NCBI GenBank assembly: GCA_945929965.1
Contig: CAMEOT010000008.1
Location: forward strand, 28,850-92,849
Direction: 5' to 3'
Length of the DNA stretch: 64,000 nucleotides
From: an uncultured Lachnospiraceae bacterium
Lineage (GTDB): Bacteria; Bacillota; Clostridia; Lachnospirales; Lachnospiraceae
Positions 48,519 through 57,654 of this stretch are shown one piece after another. A program made the position numbers and the translations under genes. The first letter of the stretch is position 1. Every line of letters starts with the position of its first letter. The notes under the pieces are model-generated. The model did no database searches and was not told the DNA's origin. It saw only the letters and a list, made by a program, of their open reading frames with translations.

Positions 48519-49931
48519 ATGTTTCGCAGAAATTTTCTGTTCGGGAAGGACGGAGGAACTGCCAATCTGATCGATGTGGGCAGTGACGACCTCTATCAGC
48601 CCGGAAAAGGCTATGGCTTTGTAACAGAGAAAAACAGAAGAGAACAGGAAGGACTGCAGATCCGGGAACTGAATTCGTCTTTTGAACCGATGTACTGGTA
48701 TCAGAACGAGAATCTGACCTTCCTTAGAGAAGATGAGAATGGCTGCTATCTGGATTCCGCAGAAGAAGTGGCAGCCCTGGAGGCACAGTCAGGAGAAAAA
48801 ATGCCGGGTTCTCCCAGACGGATCCCGTTACTCTTCAAAGTGGATGTACCCAGACAGGGCAATTATAAGGTCACGCTGACCATCCGCTCTGAGGAGGAGA
48901 TGGGAGAAGTATTGATCTTTACCGGCAGAAGACGTCTTGCTTTTCACGGCAGAGTACAAGCAGGAGAGTTCACTTATACCATGGCGGTGAATGTCTGCGA
49001 TATTGTCCCGGTTGGGTATTCGCACATTTTTGCGGATAAGACAGTGGACATCGCAGTGCTGGCAGACAGACCAAGAATCAGTGCTCTTTCGGTGGAAGAG
49101 ATGAATTGTCCTACCGTGTATCTGGCAGGAGATTCCACGGTGACAGATCAGCCAGGAGATTATCCCTATTATCCCGGTACCTGTTACTGCGGCTGGGGAC
49201 AGATGCTTCCGACATATCTGGATGCCAGACTTTCCGTGTCGAACCATTCTCATTCGGGACTGACCACAGATACGTTCCGCAAGGAGGGACATTATGCGGT
49301 GATCGAACAGTACAGCAGACCCGGCGATTATGTATTTTACCAGTTTGGTCACAATGACCAGAAGCTTCCAAAGCTGCAGGCAAAGGACGGATATCAGGCG
49401 AATCTGCACCGCTATATCAAAGAGAATCAGGCAAGGGGTGTCTATCCGGTACTGGTAACACCCATTGCAAGAAATACCTGGAGACTGCGGGATCAGACTT
49501 ATCTGGATTTGTTGGAGGACTTCGCAGATGTGTGTCTGGAGCTGGGAGCACAGTACAATATTCCCGTGCTGGATCTTCATGCCCACAGTAAGGAATACGT
49601 TCTGGAAAAGGGATTACAGGATGCAAAACCGATCTTTTTCCCGGGAGATTATACGCATACCAATGACTTCGGCGCTTACAAAATGGCCGGTTATGTGGCG
49701 GAGGAGATTCGTGAAAAATGCTCCGGATATTCTGAGAGAGCTTATGCTTATCTGGCAGAGTGCGTGACGAAAGGCTTCGGCGCATGGGAACCTGTGGGGC
49801 AGATAAAAGTGCCGAAGAAGCCGGAAATCTACAAAGACATTCCGGATCCTGCGACAGATCAGGTATTGTTGTCTGAGGCAGAGCAGTTGGAACGTGTGGT
49901 AAGACTGTGCCTGAAGGAAGAACTTCTGTAA
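48519..49931 (+). CDS. SGNH esterase, CE12 rhamnogalacturonan acetylesterase-like
   Basis: 470 residues, starting immediately after the GH105 stop (TAAATG). An N-terminal beta domain of about 195 residues precedes the SGNH fold. Block I is YLAGDSTVTDQ with Ser about residue 205, block III is QFGHNDQK, and block V is FPGDYTHTNDFGAY with the Asp/His pair. CE12 enzymes remove acetyl groups from galacturonate in rhamnogalacturonan-I. The protein is longer than single-domain CE12 enzymes and has no signal peptide, consistent with cytosolic deacetylation before GH105 and GH28 action. Confidence 0.85.
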   Translation: MFRRNFLFGKDGGTANLIDVGSDDLYQPGKGYGFVTEKNRREQEGLQIRELNSSFEPMYWYQNENLTFLREDENGCYLDSAEEVAALEAQSGEKMPGSPRRIPLLFKVDVPRQGNYKVTLTIRSEEEMGEVLIFTGRRRLAFHGRVQAGEFTYTMAVNVCDIVPVGYSHIFADKTVDIAVLADRPRISALSVEEMNCPTVYLAGDSTVTDQPGDYPYYPGTCYCGWGQMLPTYLDARLSVSNHSHSGLTTDTFRKEGHYAVIEQYSRPGDYVFYQFGHNDQKLPKLQAKDGYQANLHRYIKENQARGVYPVLVTPIARNTWRLRDQTYLDLLEDFADVCLELGAQYNIPVLDLHAHSKEYVLEKGLQDAKPIFFPGDYTHTNDFGAYKMAGYVAEEIREKCSGYSERAYAYLAECVTKGFGAWEPVGQIKVPKKPEIYKDIPDPATDQVLLSEAEQLERVVRLCLKEELL

Positions 49932-49998
49932 CGGGATCAGGTAAGGAAATAAGCAAGAATAACCAGAAAAAAAGCAGGAATATGAGGAGGAACTCAGA

Positions 49999-52149
49999 AT
50001 GGGAAAAGGTGGTTTTACCTTACCGGGAGAATCAGGATATGAAGAACTGACTCTGAAAATGGCGGAAAAATGGGGCGCAGATGTGATCCGTGACAGTGAC
50101 GGCACCGTGCTTTCTGATGAGATCACCCATGCCGGCTATGGCATCTACTCCACCATCTGTATTATCAGAGATCATAATGCCTGGGCAAAGGAGAATCAGG
50201 ACAAATTGCAGCAGACTTTTCTGTGTACGCCTCCTTGGGTGGCAGAGAATGATACTGTAACGATCGGATTGATGGACAGCTTTTTTGTTGAGCAGTTCCG
50301 GATCAACGACAGTGCAGAAAGCTTGGAATATTGGGAAGTCTATGACAGAACCGACAACGTTAAGATAAGCAATGCAGACTGGAGCTATGATAAAGAGAAG
50401 GGAAGTGTGACATTATCCGGCATCACCCCTTTCCATAAGTATACGGTGAGCTTTTTAGCCTATCGTATCTGGGAAGAAATCTCCATGTACAACCATACCA
50501 CGAACCATTGGGACAAGGAGCATCTGATGCAGATCGATCCAAGATACCCTGAAAATCAAGAGTATCTGCTTGGCTGGATGAAGAACTGGTGTGAGACCCA
50601 TCCGGATACCACCGTGGTACGTTTTACCTCCATGTTCTATAATTTTGTGTGGATCTGGGGCAGCAGCGAGAGAAATCGGAATCTGTTCTCTGACTGGGGG
50701 TCTTATGATTTCACGGTCAGTGTTCCGGCGCTGCAGGAATTCGAGAAACAATACGGTTACCGTATGACAGCGGAAGATTTCATCAATAAAGGACAGCTGC
50801 ATGTGACGCATATGCCCGGCAATGCGAAGAAGGCGGACTGGATGGCATTTATCAATGATTTCGTTATTTCTTTCGGCAGGAAACTGATCGATATGGTGCA
50901 TTCCTACGGTAAAAAGGCGTATGTCTTCTATGATGACAGCTGGGTAGGTGTGGAGCCTTACAACGGAAGATTTGGGGAGTTTGGCTTCGACGGGCTGATC
51001 AAATGTGTATTCTCCGGTTATGAAGCCAGACTGTGCGCAGGCGTGGATGTGCCGACACATGAGCTGCGTCTGCATCCGTACCTGTTCCCTGTGGGACTGG
51101 GCGGGGCACCGACCTTCATGGAGGGCGGTAATCCCACACTGGATGCGAAAAAATACTGGAACAGCGTAAGACGCGCCCTGCTGCGTGCGAAGATCGATCG
51201 GATCGGTCTCGGCGGATATCTCCATCTGGTGGAAGATTTCCCGGACTTCTGTGATTATATTGAAAAAGTGGCAGATGAGTTCCGGTTGATTCGCAGTTTC
51301 CATGATGCGGGAGAGCCTTACCGGATCAGAACCCGTGTGGCAGTGCTGCACTCCTGGGGAGCCCTTCGTTCCTGGACCTTATCCGGACATTTCCACGAGA
51401 CCTATATGCATGACCTGATCCATATCAACGAAGCCCTGTCCGGACTTCCCGTGGATGTGAAATTTATCTCCTTTGAGGATGTGAAAAATGGTATACTGAA
51501 AGACGTGGATGTGGTGATCAATGCAGGCCGGGCCGGAAGCGCCTGGAGCGGCGGGGATGCCTGGAAGGATGAGGAACTTGTTACCACACTTACAAAGTGG
51601 GTACACGAGGGCGGCTGTTTTATCGGTGTGAATGAGCCTTCTGCTGTGGAAGGATACGATACGTATTTCCGTATGGCTCATGTGCTGGGAATCGATGAAG
51701 ATACCGGTGCGAGAGTCTGCCATGGAAAATGGGCTTTCGAGGCAGCGGATCCGGAGAGACTGATCCCGGAAGGTGCCGGTGTGGAAGCGAAGGAGAACCG
51801 GTATTTGACGGATGGTAAGGCACAGGTACTTTTAGCAGACGGCGAGAAGCCTCTTATTACCATGAATTGTTTCGGTAAGGGACTGGGGATCTATCTGTCT
51901 TCCTTCCAGGTGAATCTGTGGAATACCAGAATGCTGTACCAGCTGATCCGTTATGCGGGCGGAGAAGGTATTTCCGGCAGTTATATGACTGATAACCTGT
52001 ATACGGAATGTGCTTATTATCCGGAGAGCAGGAAACTGGTTGTTATCAATAATAGTGATACTGAACAGACCACCACGATTCCCACGGAAGCCGGTGCATG
52101 TACGGTAACCATTGCACCTTACGATACGACATTCGTGGAGATCGGGTAA
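49999..52149 (+). CDS. Glycoside hydrolase family 112 phosphorylase, likely galactosyl-rhamnose phosphorylase
   Basis: 716 residues, the usual GH112 length, site ATGAGGAGGAACTCAG. The N-terminal barrel includes MDSFFVEQFRIND, WGSSERNRNLFSDWGSYDF and FYDDSWVGVEPYNG (the catalytic Asp region), followed by FPVGLGGAPTFMEGGNP. A glutamine-amidotransferase-like domain and C-terminal beta domain follow. GH112 enzymes phosphorolyse beta-galactosides to galactose-1-phosphate: galacto-/lacto-N-biose, or beta-1,4-galactosyl-L-rhamnose. The rhamnogalacturonan setting favours the second; this is inference. A CCGGTCA/TGACCGG hairpin lies at 52150-52166. Confidence 0.88.
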   Translation: MGKGGFTLPGESGYEELTLKMAEKWGADVIRDSDGTVLSDEITHAGYGIYSTICIIRDHNAWAKENQDKLQQTFLCTPPWVAENDTVTIGLMDSFFVEQFRINDSAESLEYWEVYDRTDNVKISNADWSYDKEKGSVTLSGITPFHKYTVSFLAYRIWEEISMYNHTTNHWDKEHLMQIDPRYPENQEYLLGWMKNWCETHPDTTVVRFTSMFYNFVWIWGSSERNRNLFSDWGSYDFTVSVPALQEFEKQYGYRMTAEDFINKGQLHVTHMPGNAKKADWMAFINDFVISFGRKLIDMVHSYGKKAYVFYDDSWVGVEPYNGRFGEFGFDGLIKCVFSGYEARLCAGVDVPTHELRLHPYLFPVGLGGAPTFMEGGNPTLDAKKYWNSVRRALLRAKIDRIGLGGYLHLVEDFPDFCDYIEKVADEFRLIRSFHDAGEPYRIRTRVAVLHSWGALRSWTLSGHFHETYMHDLIHINEALSGLPVDVKFISFEDVKNGILKDVDVVINAGRAGSAWSGGDAWKDEELVTTLTKWVHEGGCFIGVNEPSAVEGYDTYFRMAHVLGIDEDTGARVCHGKWAFEAADPERLIPEGAGVEAKENRYLTDGKAQVLLADGEKPLITMNCFGKGLGIYLSSFQVNLWNTRMLYQLIRYAGGEGISGSYMTDNLYTECAYYPESRKLVVINNSDTEQTTTIPTEAGACTVTIAPYDTTFVEIG

Positions 52150-52221
52150 CCGGTCAAGGTGACCGGATCCGAAGATTCTGTGTCCGCTTCCTGTGGGAGC
52201 GGAACGCAAAGGAGACGGAGA

Positions 52222-53532
52222 ATGGATAACGAGAAAGTAAGACAGACAGAGTATTTTCCTGACGGAACCCCGATGGATGACTGGTTCTATGAGACGAAGA
52301 TCCCACAGCTGTCAGAACTTGGAAAACAATATGTTCTGACGGAATACGGAATCTGGGATGATGGGAGGATTTATACCAAAGAGATCCAGAAGGTCATTGA
52401 TCTGGCGGCAGAGGAAGGTGGCGGTGTCCTGGTGGTACCGCCCGGAACCTATCTGACCGGATCGATTTATTTCAAACAGGGAGTGCATCTCTATATTTCC
52501 GCCGGAGCTACATTAAAGGGCAGCAATGATATTTCGGATTATGATTTGTGTGAGACCCGGATTGAGGGAGAGACCTGCCTCTACTATACGGCACTGATCA
52601 ATGCAGACGGGGTGGATGGCTTCACCATGTGCGGACCGGGTACGATTGACGGTAACGGTCTTAAGGCATGGAGAGCCTGCTGGCTCCGCTGGAAATGGGG
52701 AGGTGGCGGCAACAAGGAGGAACAGCGTCCCCGCCTTGTGTATCTGTCGAATTGTAAAAATGTCCTGATCGCAGATCTGCATTTACAGAATTCTCATTTC
52801 TGGACCACACATATTTATAAATGCGATCATGTGAAATACTTAAATTGTCAGATCTATTCCCCGGCAGGACCGCTACCTGCACCCAGTACGGATGCCATCG
52901 ACATAGATGTCTGTACGGATGTGCTGGTCAAGGGCTGCTATATGGAAGTCAATGACGATTCTGTGGTATTAAAAGGCGGTAAAGGACCCTGGGCGGATAT
53001 CCAGCCGGAGAACGGCATCAATGAGCGGATTCTGGTGGAGGATTGCGTCTACGGTTTCTGTCATGGGTGTCTCACCTGCGGTTCGGAATCCGTACATAAC
53101 CGGAATATTCTTATGCGCAGAGTTAAGATCAAGGGAGCAGCGAGACTGCTGTGGCTGAAAATGCGGCCGGACACTCCACAGCACTATGAATACATTACCG
53201 TGGAACAGATCGAAGGCAGGGTAAAGGAATTTCTTAAGATTTATCCCTGGACACAGTTTTTTGATCTGAAGGACCGTAAGGACAGACCGCTGTCCTATGC
53301 CGATCATATCACCATGCGGGACTGTGATTGTGTCTGTGATACATTTTTTGATGTGATCGCGGATGAAGAGCAGTATCTTCTTACGGATTTTACACTGAAG
53401 GATCTGCGGATCCGGGCAAGAGTGGATAATTTTTCAGAAGACAAGTTAAGAAGTGTAGTATATGAGAATGTACAGGTGGAAAAAAGTACGGAGCCTGCGG
53501 AGAACTGGCATGAAGTGAAGGGCTTTCAATAA
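52222..53532 (+). CDS. Glycoside hydrolase family 28 enzyme (polygalacturonase-type)
   Basis: 436 residues from ATG 52222 after GGAGACGGAGA; the longer frame from 52159 lacks a site. A right-handed beta-helix with GH28 motifs: GGGVLVVPPGTYLTG, GPGTIDGNG, STDAIDIDVC (catalytic Asp in the NTD position, here STD), NDDSVVLKGG (catalytic Asp pair about residue 245) and CHGCLTCGSE, corresponding to GHG with His. No signal peptide, so it probably removes galacturonate from the ends of imported oligosaccharides. Exo action and exact bond are inferred. Confidence 0.87.
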   Translation: MDNEKVRQTEYFPDGTPMDDWFYETKIPQLSELGKQYVLTEYGIWDDGRIYTKEIQKVIDLAAEEGGGVLVVPPGTYLTGSIYFKQGVHLYISAGATLKGSNDISDYDLCETRIEGETCLYYTALINADGVDGFTMCGPGTIDGNGLKAWRACWLRWKWGGGGNKEEQRPRLVYLSNCKNVLIADLHLQNSHFWTTHIYKCDHVKYLNCQIYSPAGPLPAPSTDAIDIDVCTDVLVKGCYMEVNDDSVVLKGGKGPWADIQPENGINERILVEDCVYGFCHGCLTCGSESVHNRNILMRRVKIKGAARLLWLKMRPDTPQHYEYITVEQIEGRVKEFLKIYPWTQFFDLKDRKDRPLSYADHITMRDCDCVCDTFFDVIADEEQYLLTDFTLKDLRIRARVDNFSEDKLRSVVYENVQVEKSTEPAENWHEVKGFQ

Positions 53533-53559
53533 TAAATGCTCTGAGGAAGGGAGATTAAT

Positions 53560-55068
53560 ATGGCAAAGGTGTATATTAACGAAAAAAACAAGAAGGGACA
53601 TATCAACCCGGAACTCTACGGTAACTTTTCCGAGCATCTGGGCAGATGTATCTATGAAGGACTGTATGTGGGAGAGAATTCTGAGATTCCCAATACCAAT
53701 GGTATGCGTAACGATGTAGTGGCAGCACTCAAGGAGATGAAGCTTCCGGTGCTGCGCTGGCCCGGTGGCTGTTTCGCAGACGAATACCACTGGAAGGACG
53801 GTATCGGACCGAAGGAGAACCGCAAGAAAATGATCAACACTCATTGGGGTGGTGTGACCGAGGACAACAGCTTCGGTACCCATGAGTTCTTCGAACTGTG
53901 TGAGCAGATCGGCTGTAAGACCTATATCAACGGTAATGTGGGAAGCGGTACTGTGCAGGAGATGTCCGAGTGGGTAGAGTACATGACCTTTGACGGGGTA
54001 TCGCCCATGGCGGACCTGCGTAGGAAAAACGGCAGAGAGAAAGCCTGGAAGGTGGATTATTTCGGTGTTGGTAACGAAAACTGGGGATGCGGTGGCAATA
54101 TGACTCCATCCTACTATGGCAATCTGTACCGCAGATACCAGACCTATGTGAGAAATTATGATCAGAAGCACCCCATTTTCAAGGTATGCTGCGGTCCCAA
54201 TGCCGGAGACACCTATTGGACGGAAGAGGTATTAAAGACCTGTTTTGAAAATGCACCGGAATGGATGCATGGCTTTATGGACGGACTGTCCCTACATTAC
54301 TACACACTGCCGGAGGATGACTGGTCTCACAAGGGAAGCGCACTGGACTTCGACGATGCAGCATGGTACAAGACTCTGGCAAAGGCTTTTAAGCTGGATG
54401 AACTGATTTATAAGCATTCTACGATCATGGACAAATACGACCCCGGGAAGAAGATCGGTCTGATCTGTGATGAGTGGGGCACCTGGTATGATGTGGAGCC
54501 CGGTACCAATCCCGGATTTTTATACCAGCAGAGCACCATGCGTGATGCATTGGTAGCGGGACTTTCCTTAAATATTTTCAACAAGCATTGTGATCGTGTG
54601 AAGATGGCAAATATTGCACAGTTGATCAACGTATTGCAGGCAGTGATCCTGACCGAGGGACCGAAGATGCTGCGGACACCGACTTATCATGTATTCCATA
54701 TGTACAAATACCATCAGGATGCGGATCTGGTGGAAAGCTATATCGATGGTGTGGAACAGATCGGTGAAGACGAAAAGTTCAAGGTTCCCCATTTACAGGA
54801 ATCCGCTTCCGTGGATAAGGACGGTGTCGTGACCATCACCCTGAACAACCTGTCCATCGATAAGGCAGAAGAGGTGGAGATTGCATTCACAGAGTGCGAC
54901 CCGAAGCAGGTAAGCGCAGCGATTCTTACCAATGATATGCATGCTTACAATACTTTCGAGGATCCCGACAAGGTGCACGAGGAAGTGTTTACAGATTATA
55001 AGATCGAGAACGGAAAGATCACATTTACCATGCCGGCATGCAGCGTGGTGATGTTCCGGGTGAAATAA
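53560..55068 (+). CDS. abfA: Alpha-L-arabinofuranosidase, glycoside hydrolase family 51
   Basis: 502 residues, site GGAAGGGAGATTAAT. Signature segments are [46 protein letters not shown] (acid/base Glu about residue 172) and [10 protein letters not shown] (nucleophile Glu about 304), with a C-terminal beta-sandwich. No signal peptide. It releases arabinofuranose from arabinan or arabinogalactan side chains of imported oligosaccharides. Last enzyme of the pectin operon; the next gene overlaps its stop by one base. Confidence 0.95.
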   Translation: MAKVYINEKNKKGHINPELYGNFSEHLGRCIYEGLYVGENSEIPNTNGMRNDVVAALKEMKLPVLRWPGGCFADEYHWKDGIGPKENRKKMINTHWGGVTEDNSFGTHEFFELCEQIGCKTYINGNVGSGTVQEMSEWVEYMTFDGVSPMADLRRKNGREKAWKVDYFGVGNENWGCGGNMTPSYYGNLYRRYQTYVRNYDQKHPIFKVCCGPNAGDTYWTEEVLKTCFENAPEWMHGFMDGLSLHYYTLPEDDWSHKGSALDFDDAAWYKTLAKAFKLDELIYKHSTIMDKYDPGKKIGLICDEWGTWYDVEPGTNPGFLYQQSTMRDALVAGLSLNIFNKHCDRVKMANIAQLINVLQAVILTEGPKMLRTPTYHVFHMYKYHQDADLVESYIDGVEQIGEDEKFKVPHLQESASVDKDGVVTITLNNLSIDKAEEVEIAFTECDPKQVSAAILTNDMHAYNTFEDPDKVHEEVFTDYKIENGKITFTMPACSVVMFRVK

Positions 55069-55334
55069 TGCCGGACGAAGAAGTAAGGCAGAAATACCCC
55101 TGCCGAAAATGTCTGCTCCGGGAGATGGATCAGAATGTCTATATGGAAAGTCTGTACGCGTATATTGCCAGGCTGGAGCCCGGGATCAAGGCAGACGAGA
55201 CAATTTATGAAAAGCGGCTTTCTATATGTAAAAGCTGTAATTACCTGAATGAAGGACTGTGTGGAGCCTGTGGGTGCTTTGTGGAGCTCAGGGCTGTGAT
55301 TGCCAAAAATGTATGTCCCTACCAGAAGTGGTAG
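55068..55334 (+). CDS. DUF6171-like Cys-rich protein
   Basis: 88 residues, translationally coupled to abfA (TAATG). Eight Cys residues occur in pairs: PCRKC, ICKSCNYL and GLCGACGC plus a late VCPY, suggesting two zinc or Fe-S sites. I recognise the pattern as DUF6171, a small family common in Clostridia, of unknown function. Its stop codon lies within the operon terminator. Inclusion in a pectin operon may be incidental. Confidence 0.7.
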   Translation: MPDEEVRQKYPCRKCLLREMDQNVYMESLYAYIARLEPGIKADETIYEKRLSICKSCNYLNEGLCGACGCFVELRAVIAKNVCPYQKW

Positions 55335-55346
55335 GGGCATATTTTT
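55317..55346 (+). terminator. Terminator of the pectin operon, overlapping the last stop codon
   Basis: CCCTACCA-GAAG-TGGTAGGG (55317-55336) followed by CATATTTTTG. The stop codon TAG (55332-55334) is inside the 3' arm. Confidence 0.7.
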
Positions 55347-55472
55347 GTATGCTTCATTATTTCAACTGTTAATTTAGCGCAAATAAATGCAAAAGCAATC
55401 AGAATATGTTATACTACATTTGTTGTTCACTAAGCAATGAGAAAACAAATGATAGATACATAGGATATTGCA

Positions 55473-56597
55473 ATGGAAAATTATCAGGAACAATATAATC
55501 AGGAATTACATCAGCAGGAGATTAACTCGAATTTAAGTACATTGAAGGGATATTTCTGGATCGTTGTGACCATGCTGGTACTTTGGCTGCTGACGCTTAC
55601 GCGTATTTTTATTGTGGATGCCGGAATCTTTACCATGGCGGTGGGATTGTCCATGGTCATGGGAATTCCTGTTTTGTACATTTACAAAAAAGTAGATCTG
55701 TCGAAGCATTGGGTAAAATATGTGCTTTTGACACTGATCTGTGTGATCTCTGCGATCTTTGCCGCCTTTTTGTCTTTCCATGCGGTGCTTATTTATGTAT
55801 TGCCTTTACTTCTGGCAGTGCAGTATCGGGAGAAACAGACGCTTTGGATCACTTATGCAGTGAACGATGTGACCATGACCATCAGCATGGTGGCAGGATT
55901 CTACCATGGAATCTGTGACCTGAACTTGCTTCTGGGAAGTAATCACACCAGAGACTGGTATCTGGAACAGTGGGCAGCAGGGACACTGCAGTTTGGCATT
56001 GAACCGGATCCGGTGTTCGTGATCCTGTTCTATGGCGCACTGCCCCGTGCGGTGATCCTTCTGATGTTCACTGCCATCCTGCGCTATATCAGTATCAGCA
56101 GCCATGAAGATGCGCAAAGAATCGCTGATCTGACTTATCGCAAAGAGACCGACCTGGGAACGCATGTGTACAATAAGAACAAATATGAGGAAATGATCGA
56201 GACTTATTATCCGGAAGTACGCAGACTGGCGGCTATTTTCTGGGATGTGAATAATTTAAAATATGTCAATGATAAATACGGTCACGCTGCCGGGGATGTT
56301 CTGATTCAGACATTATCCTCCGTACTGTATGAATTGTCTACGGACAGACGCAAGGTTTATCGTGTGGGCGGGGATGAGTTTGTTATGATTATCGAGAATC
56401 CGGTAGAAACTGAGATAGAGTCCATGATAGCGACTGTAAAAGCCGATCTCATGGAAAAAGACGGGCAGGGAGACATACCGATCTCCAGCGCAGTAGGCTG
56501 GGCGGAGGGCTACGGCGTGGATATCTGCAAGATCGTCAATGAGGCGGATACGAAGATGTATGAAAATAAAAAACGCGGAAAGGAAGGGAGAGAATAG
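55473..56597 (+). CDS. Membrane-bound diguanylate cyclase (GGDEF)
   Basis: 374 residues, site ATAGGATATTGCA. About six transmembrane segments occupy the first 210 residues (YFWIVVTMLVLWLLTLTRI, WVKYVLLTLICVISAIFAAF, and others). The GGDEF domain follows: AIFWDVNNLKYVNDKYGHAA and RVGGDEFVMI (GGDEF about residue 299). No RxxD inhibitory site lies five residues before GGDEF, so product inhibition is probably absent. It would make cyclic di-GMP in response to a membrane signal. It is joined to the oxidoreductase gene without a gap. Confidence 0.9.
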   Translation: MENYQEQYNQELHQQEINSNLSTLKGYFWIVVTMLVLWLLTLTRIFIVDAGIFTMAVGLSMVMGIPVLYIYKKVDLSKHWVKYVLLTLICVISAIFAAFLSFHAVLIYVLPLLLAVQYREKQTLWITYAVNDVTMTISMVAGFYHGICDLNLLLGSNHTRDWYLEQWAAGTLQFGIEPDPVFVILFYGALPRAVILLMFTAILRYISISSHEDAQRIADLTYRKETDLGTHVYNKNKYEEMIETYYPEVRRLAAIFWDVNNLKYVNDKYGHAAGDVLIQTLSSVLYELSTDRRKVYRVGGDEFVMIIENPVETEIESMIATVKADLMEKDGQGDIPISSAVGWAEGYGVDICKIVNEADTKMYENKKRGKEGRE

Positions 56598-57584
56598 ATG
56601 GCAAACTGGGTGAGTGCCGGCTGCGGTGTCATAGCCAATGAACTGGCACAGGCTATGGAAAAAAGAGGGCAGAAGCTGTATGGTGTCGTGAACCGTACGC
56701 AGGAGAAAGCAGTAGCTTTTGCGGAAAAATACGGTGTGCAGAATGTATTTGCAAGTTTTGAGGAGGTCTGTGCGGATCCGGCGGTGGATATCATCTATAT
56801 CTCTACGCCTCATAATACGCATATTCAATTTTTACGAAAAGCTCTGGCAGCAGGTAAGCATGTGTTGTGCGAGAAATCCATTACGTTAAACTCCGAAGAA
56901 CTGGAAGAAGCCATACAGCTGGCGAAGGAGCACGGCGTGGTTCTGGCGGAAGCTATGACAATCTACCATATGCCAATCTATAAGGAACTGTTAAAACGAG
57001 TGAATGCGGGTGACCTCGGAGAACTTCGCGTGATACAGATGAACTTCGGAAGCTATAAGGAATATGATATGAAGAACCGGTTCTTCAACCGGAATCTGGC
57101 GGGCGGTGCATTATTGGATATCGGAGTATATGCGCTCTCTTTTGTAAGAATGTTCTTAAGTTCCTGTCCGGATCAGATTGTTTCCCAGGTGAAACTTGCA
57201 CCGACGGGAGTGGATGAACAGGGGGGGATCCTTTTAATGAATCCCAAGCAGGAGATGGCGACAGTAACATTATCTCTGCATGCCAAGCAGCCCAAGCGGG
57301 GCATGCTCTCTTTTGACAAGGCTTATGTGGAGATGTATGAATATCCCAGAGGACAGAAGGCAGTGATCACCTACACGGAGGACGGTCATACCGAGGAACT
57401 CCGGGCAGGAGCCACAGCGGATGCCCTGGTCTATGAGGTAGAGGATATGGAGCGGGCCATTGTCGGACAACCGGAGGTCATGAAGTTGAATTATACGGAA
57501 GATGTCATGCATATGATGACAGAGATCCGAAAACAGTGGGGACTGACCTATCCGGAGGAAGAGCAGACCATGGGAAAAATCTGA
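56598..57584 (+). CDS. Gfo/Idh/MocA-family NAD(P)-dependent oxidoreductase
   Basis: 328 residues, ATG directly after the cyclase stop, with AGGGAGAGAATAG as site. The Rossmann motif is VSAGCGVIANELAQAM, then DIIYISTPHNTHI, and LCEKSITLN, the EKP-type loop with Ser instead of Pro but the catalytic Lys kept. AGGALLDIGVYALSF belongs to the C-terminal substrate domain. The family oxidises sugars, inositols and similar polyols. The pairing with a diguanylate cyclase is unusual; the substrate is not evident. Confidence 0.85.
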   Translation: MANWVSAGCGVIANELAQAMEKRGQKLYGVVNRTQEKAVAFAEKYGVQNVFASFEEVCADPAVDIIYISTPHNTHIQFLRKALAAGKHVLCEKSITLNSEELEEAIQLAKEHGVVLAEAMTIYHMPIYKELLKRVNAGDLGELRVIQMNFGSYKEYDMKNRFFNRNLAGGALLDIGVYALSFVRMFLSSCPDQIVSQVKLAPTGVDEQGGILLMNPKQEMATVTLSLHAKQPKRGMLSFDKAYVEMYEYPRGQKAVITYTEDGHTEELRAGATADALVYEVEDMERAIVGQPEVMKLNYTEDVMHMMTEIRKQWGLTYPEEEQTMGKI

Positions 57585-57654
57585 TAACAGTATTCCTGAG
57601 GTAAAAAGAGCCGAAGAAAATATGACCAATCGGTGGTATGCAGGGAGAATACTG

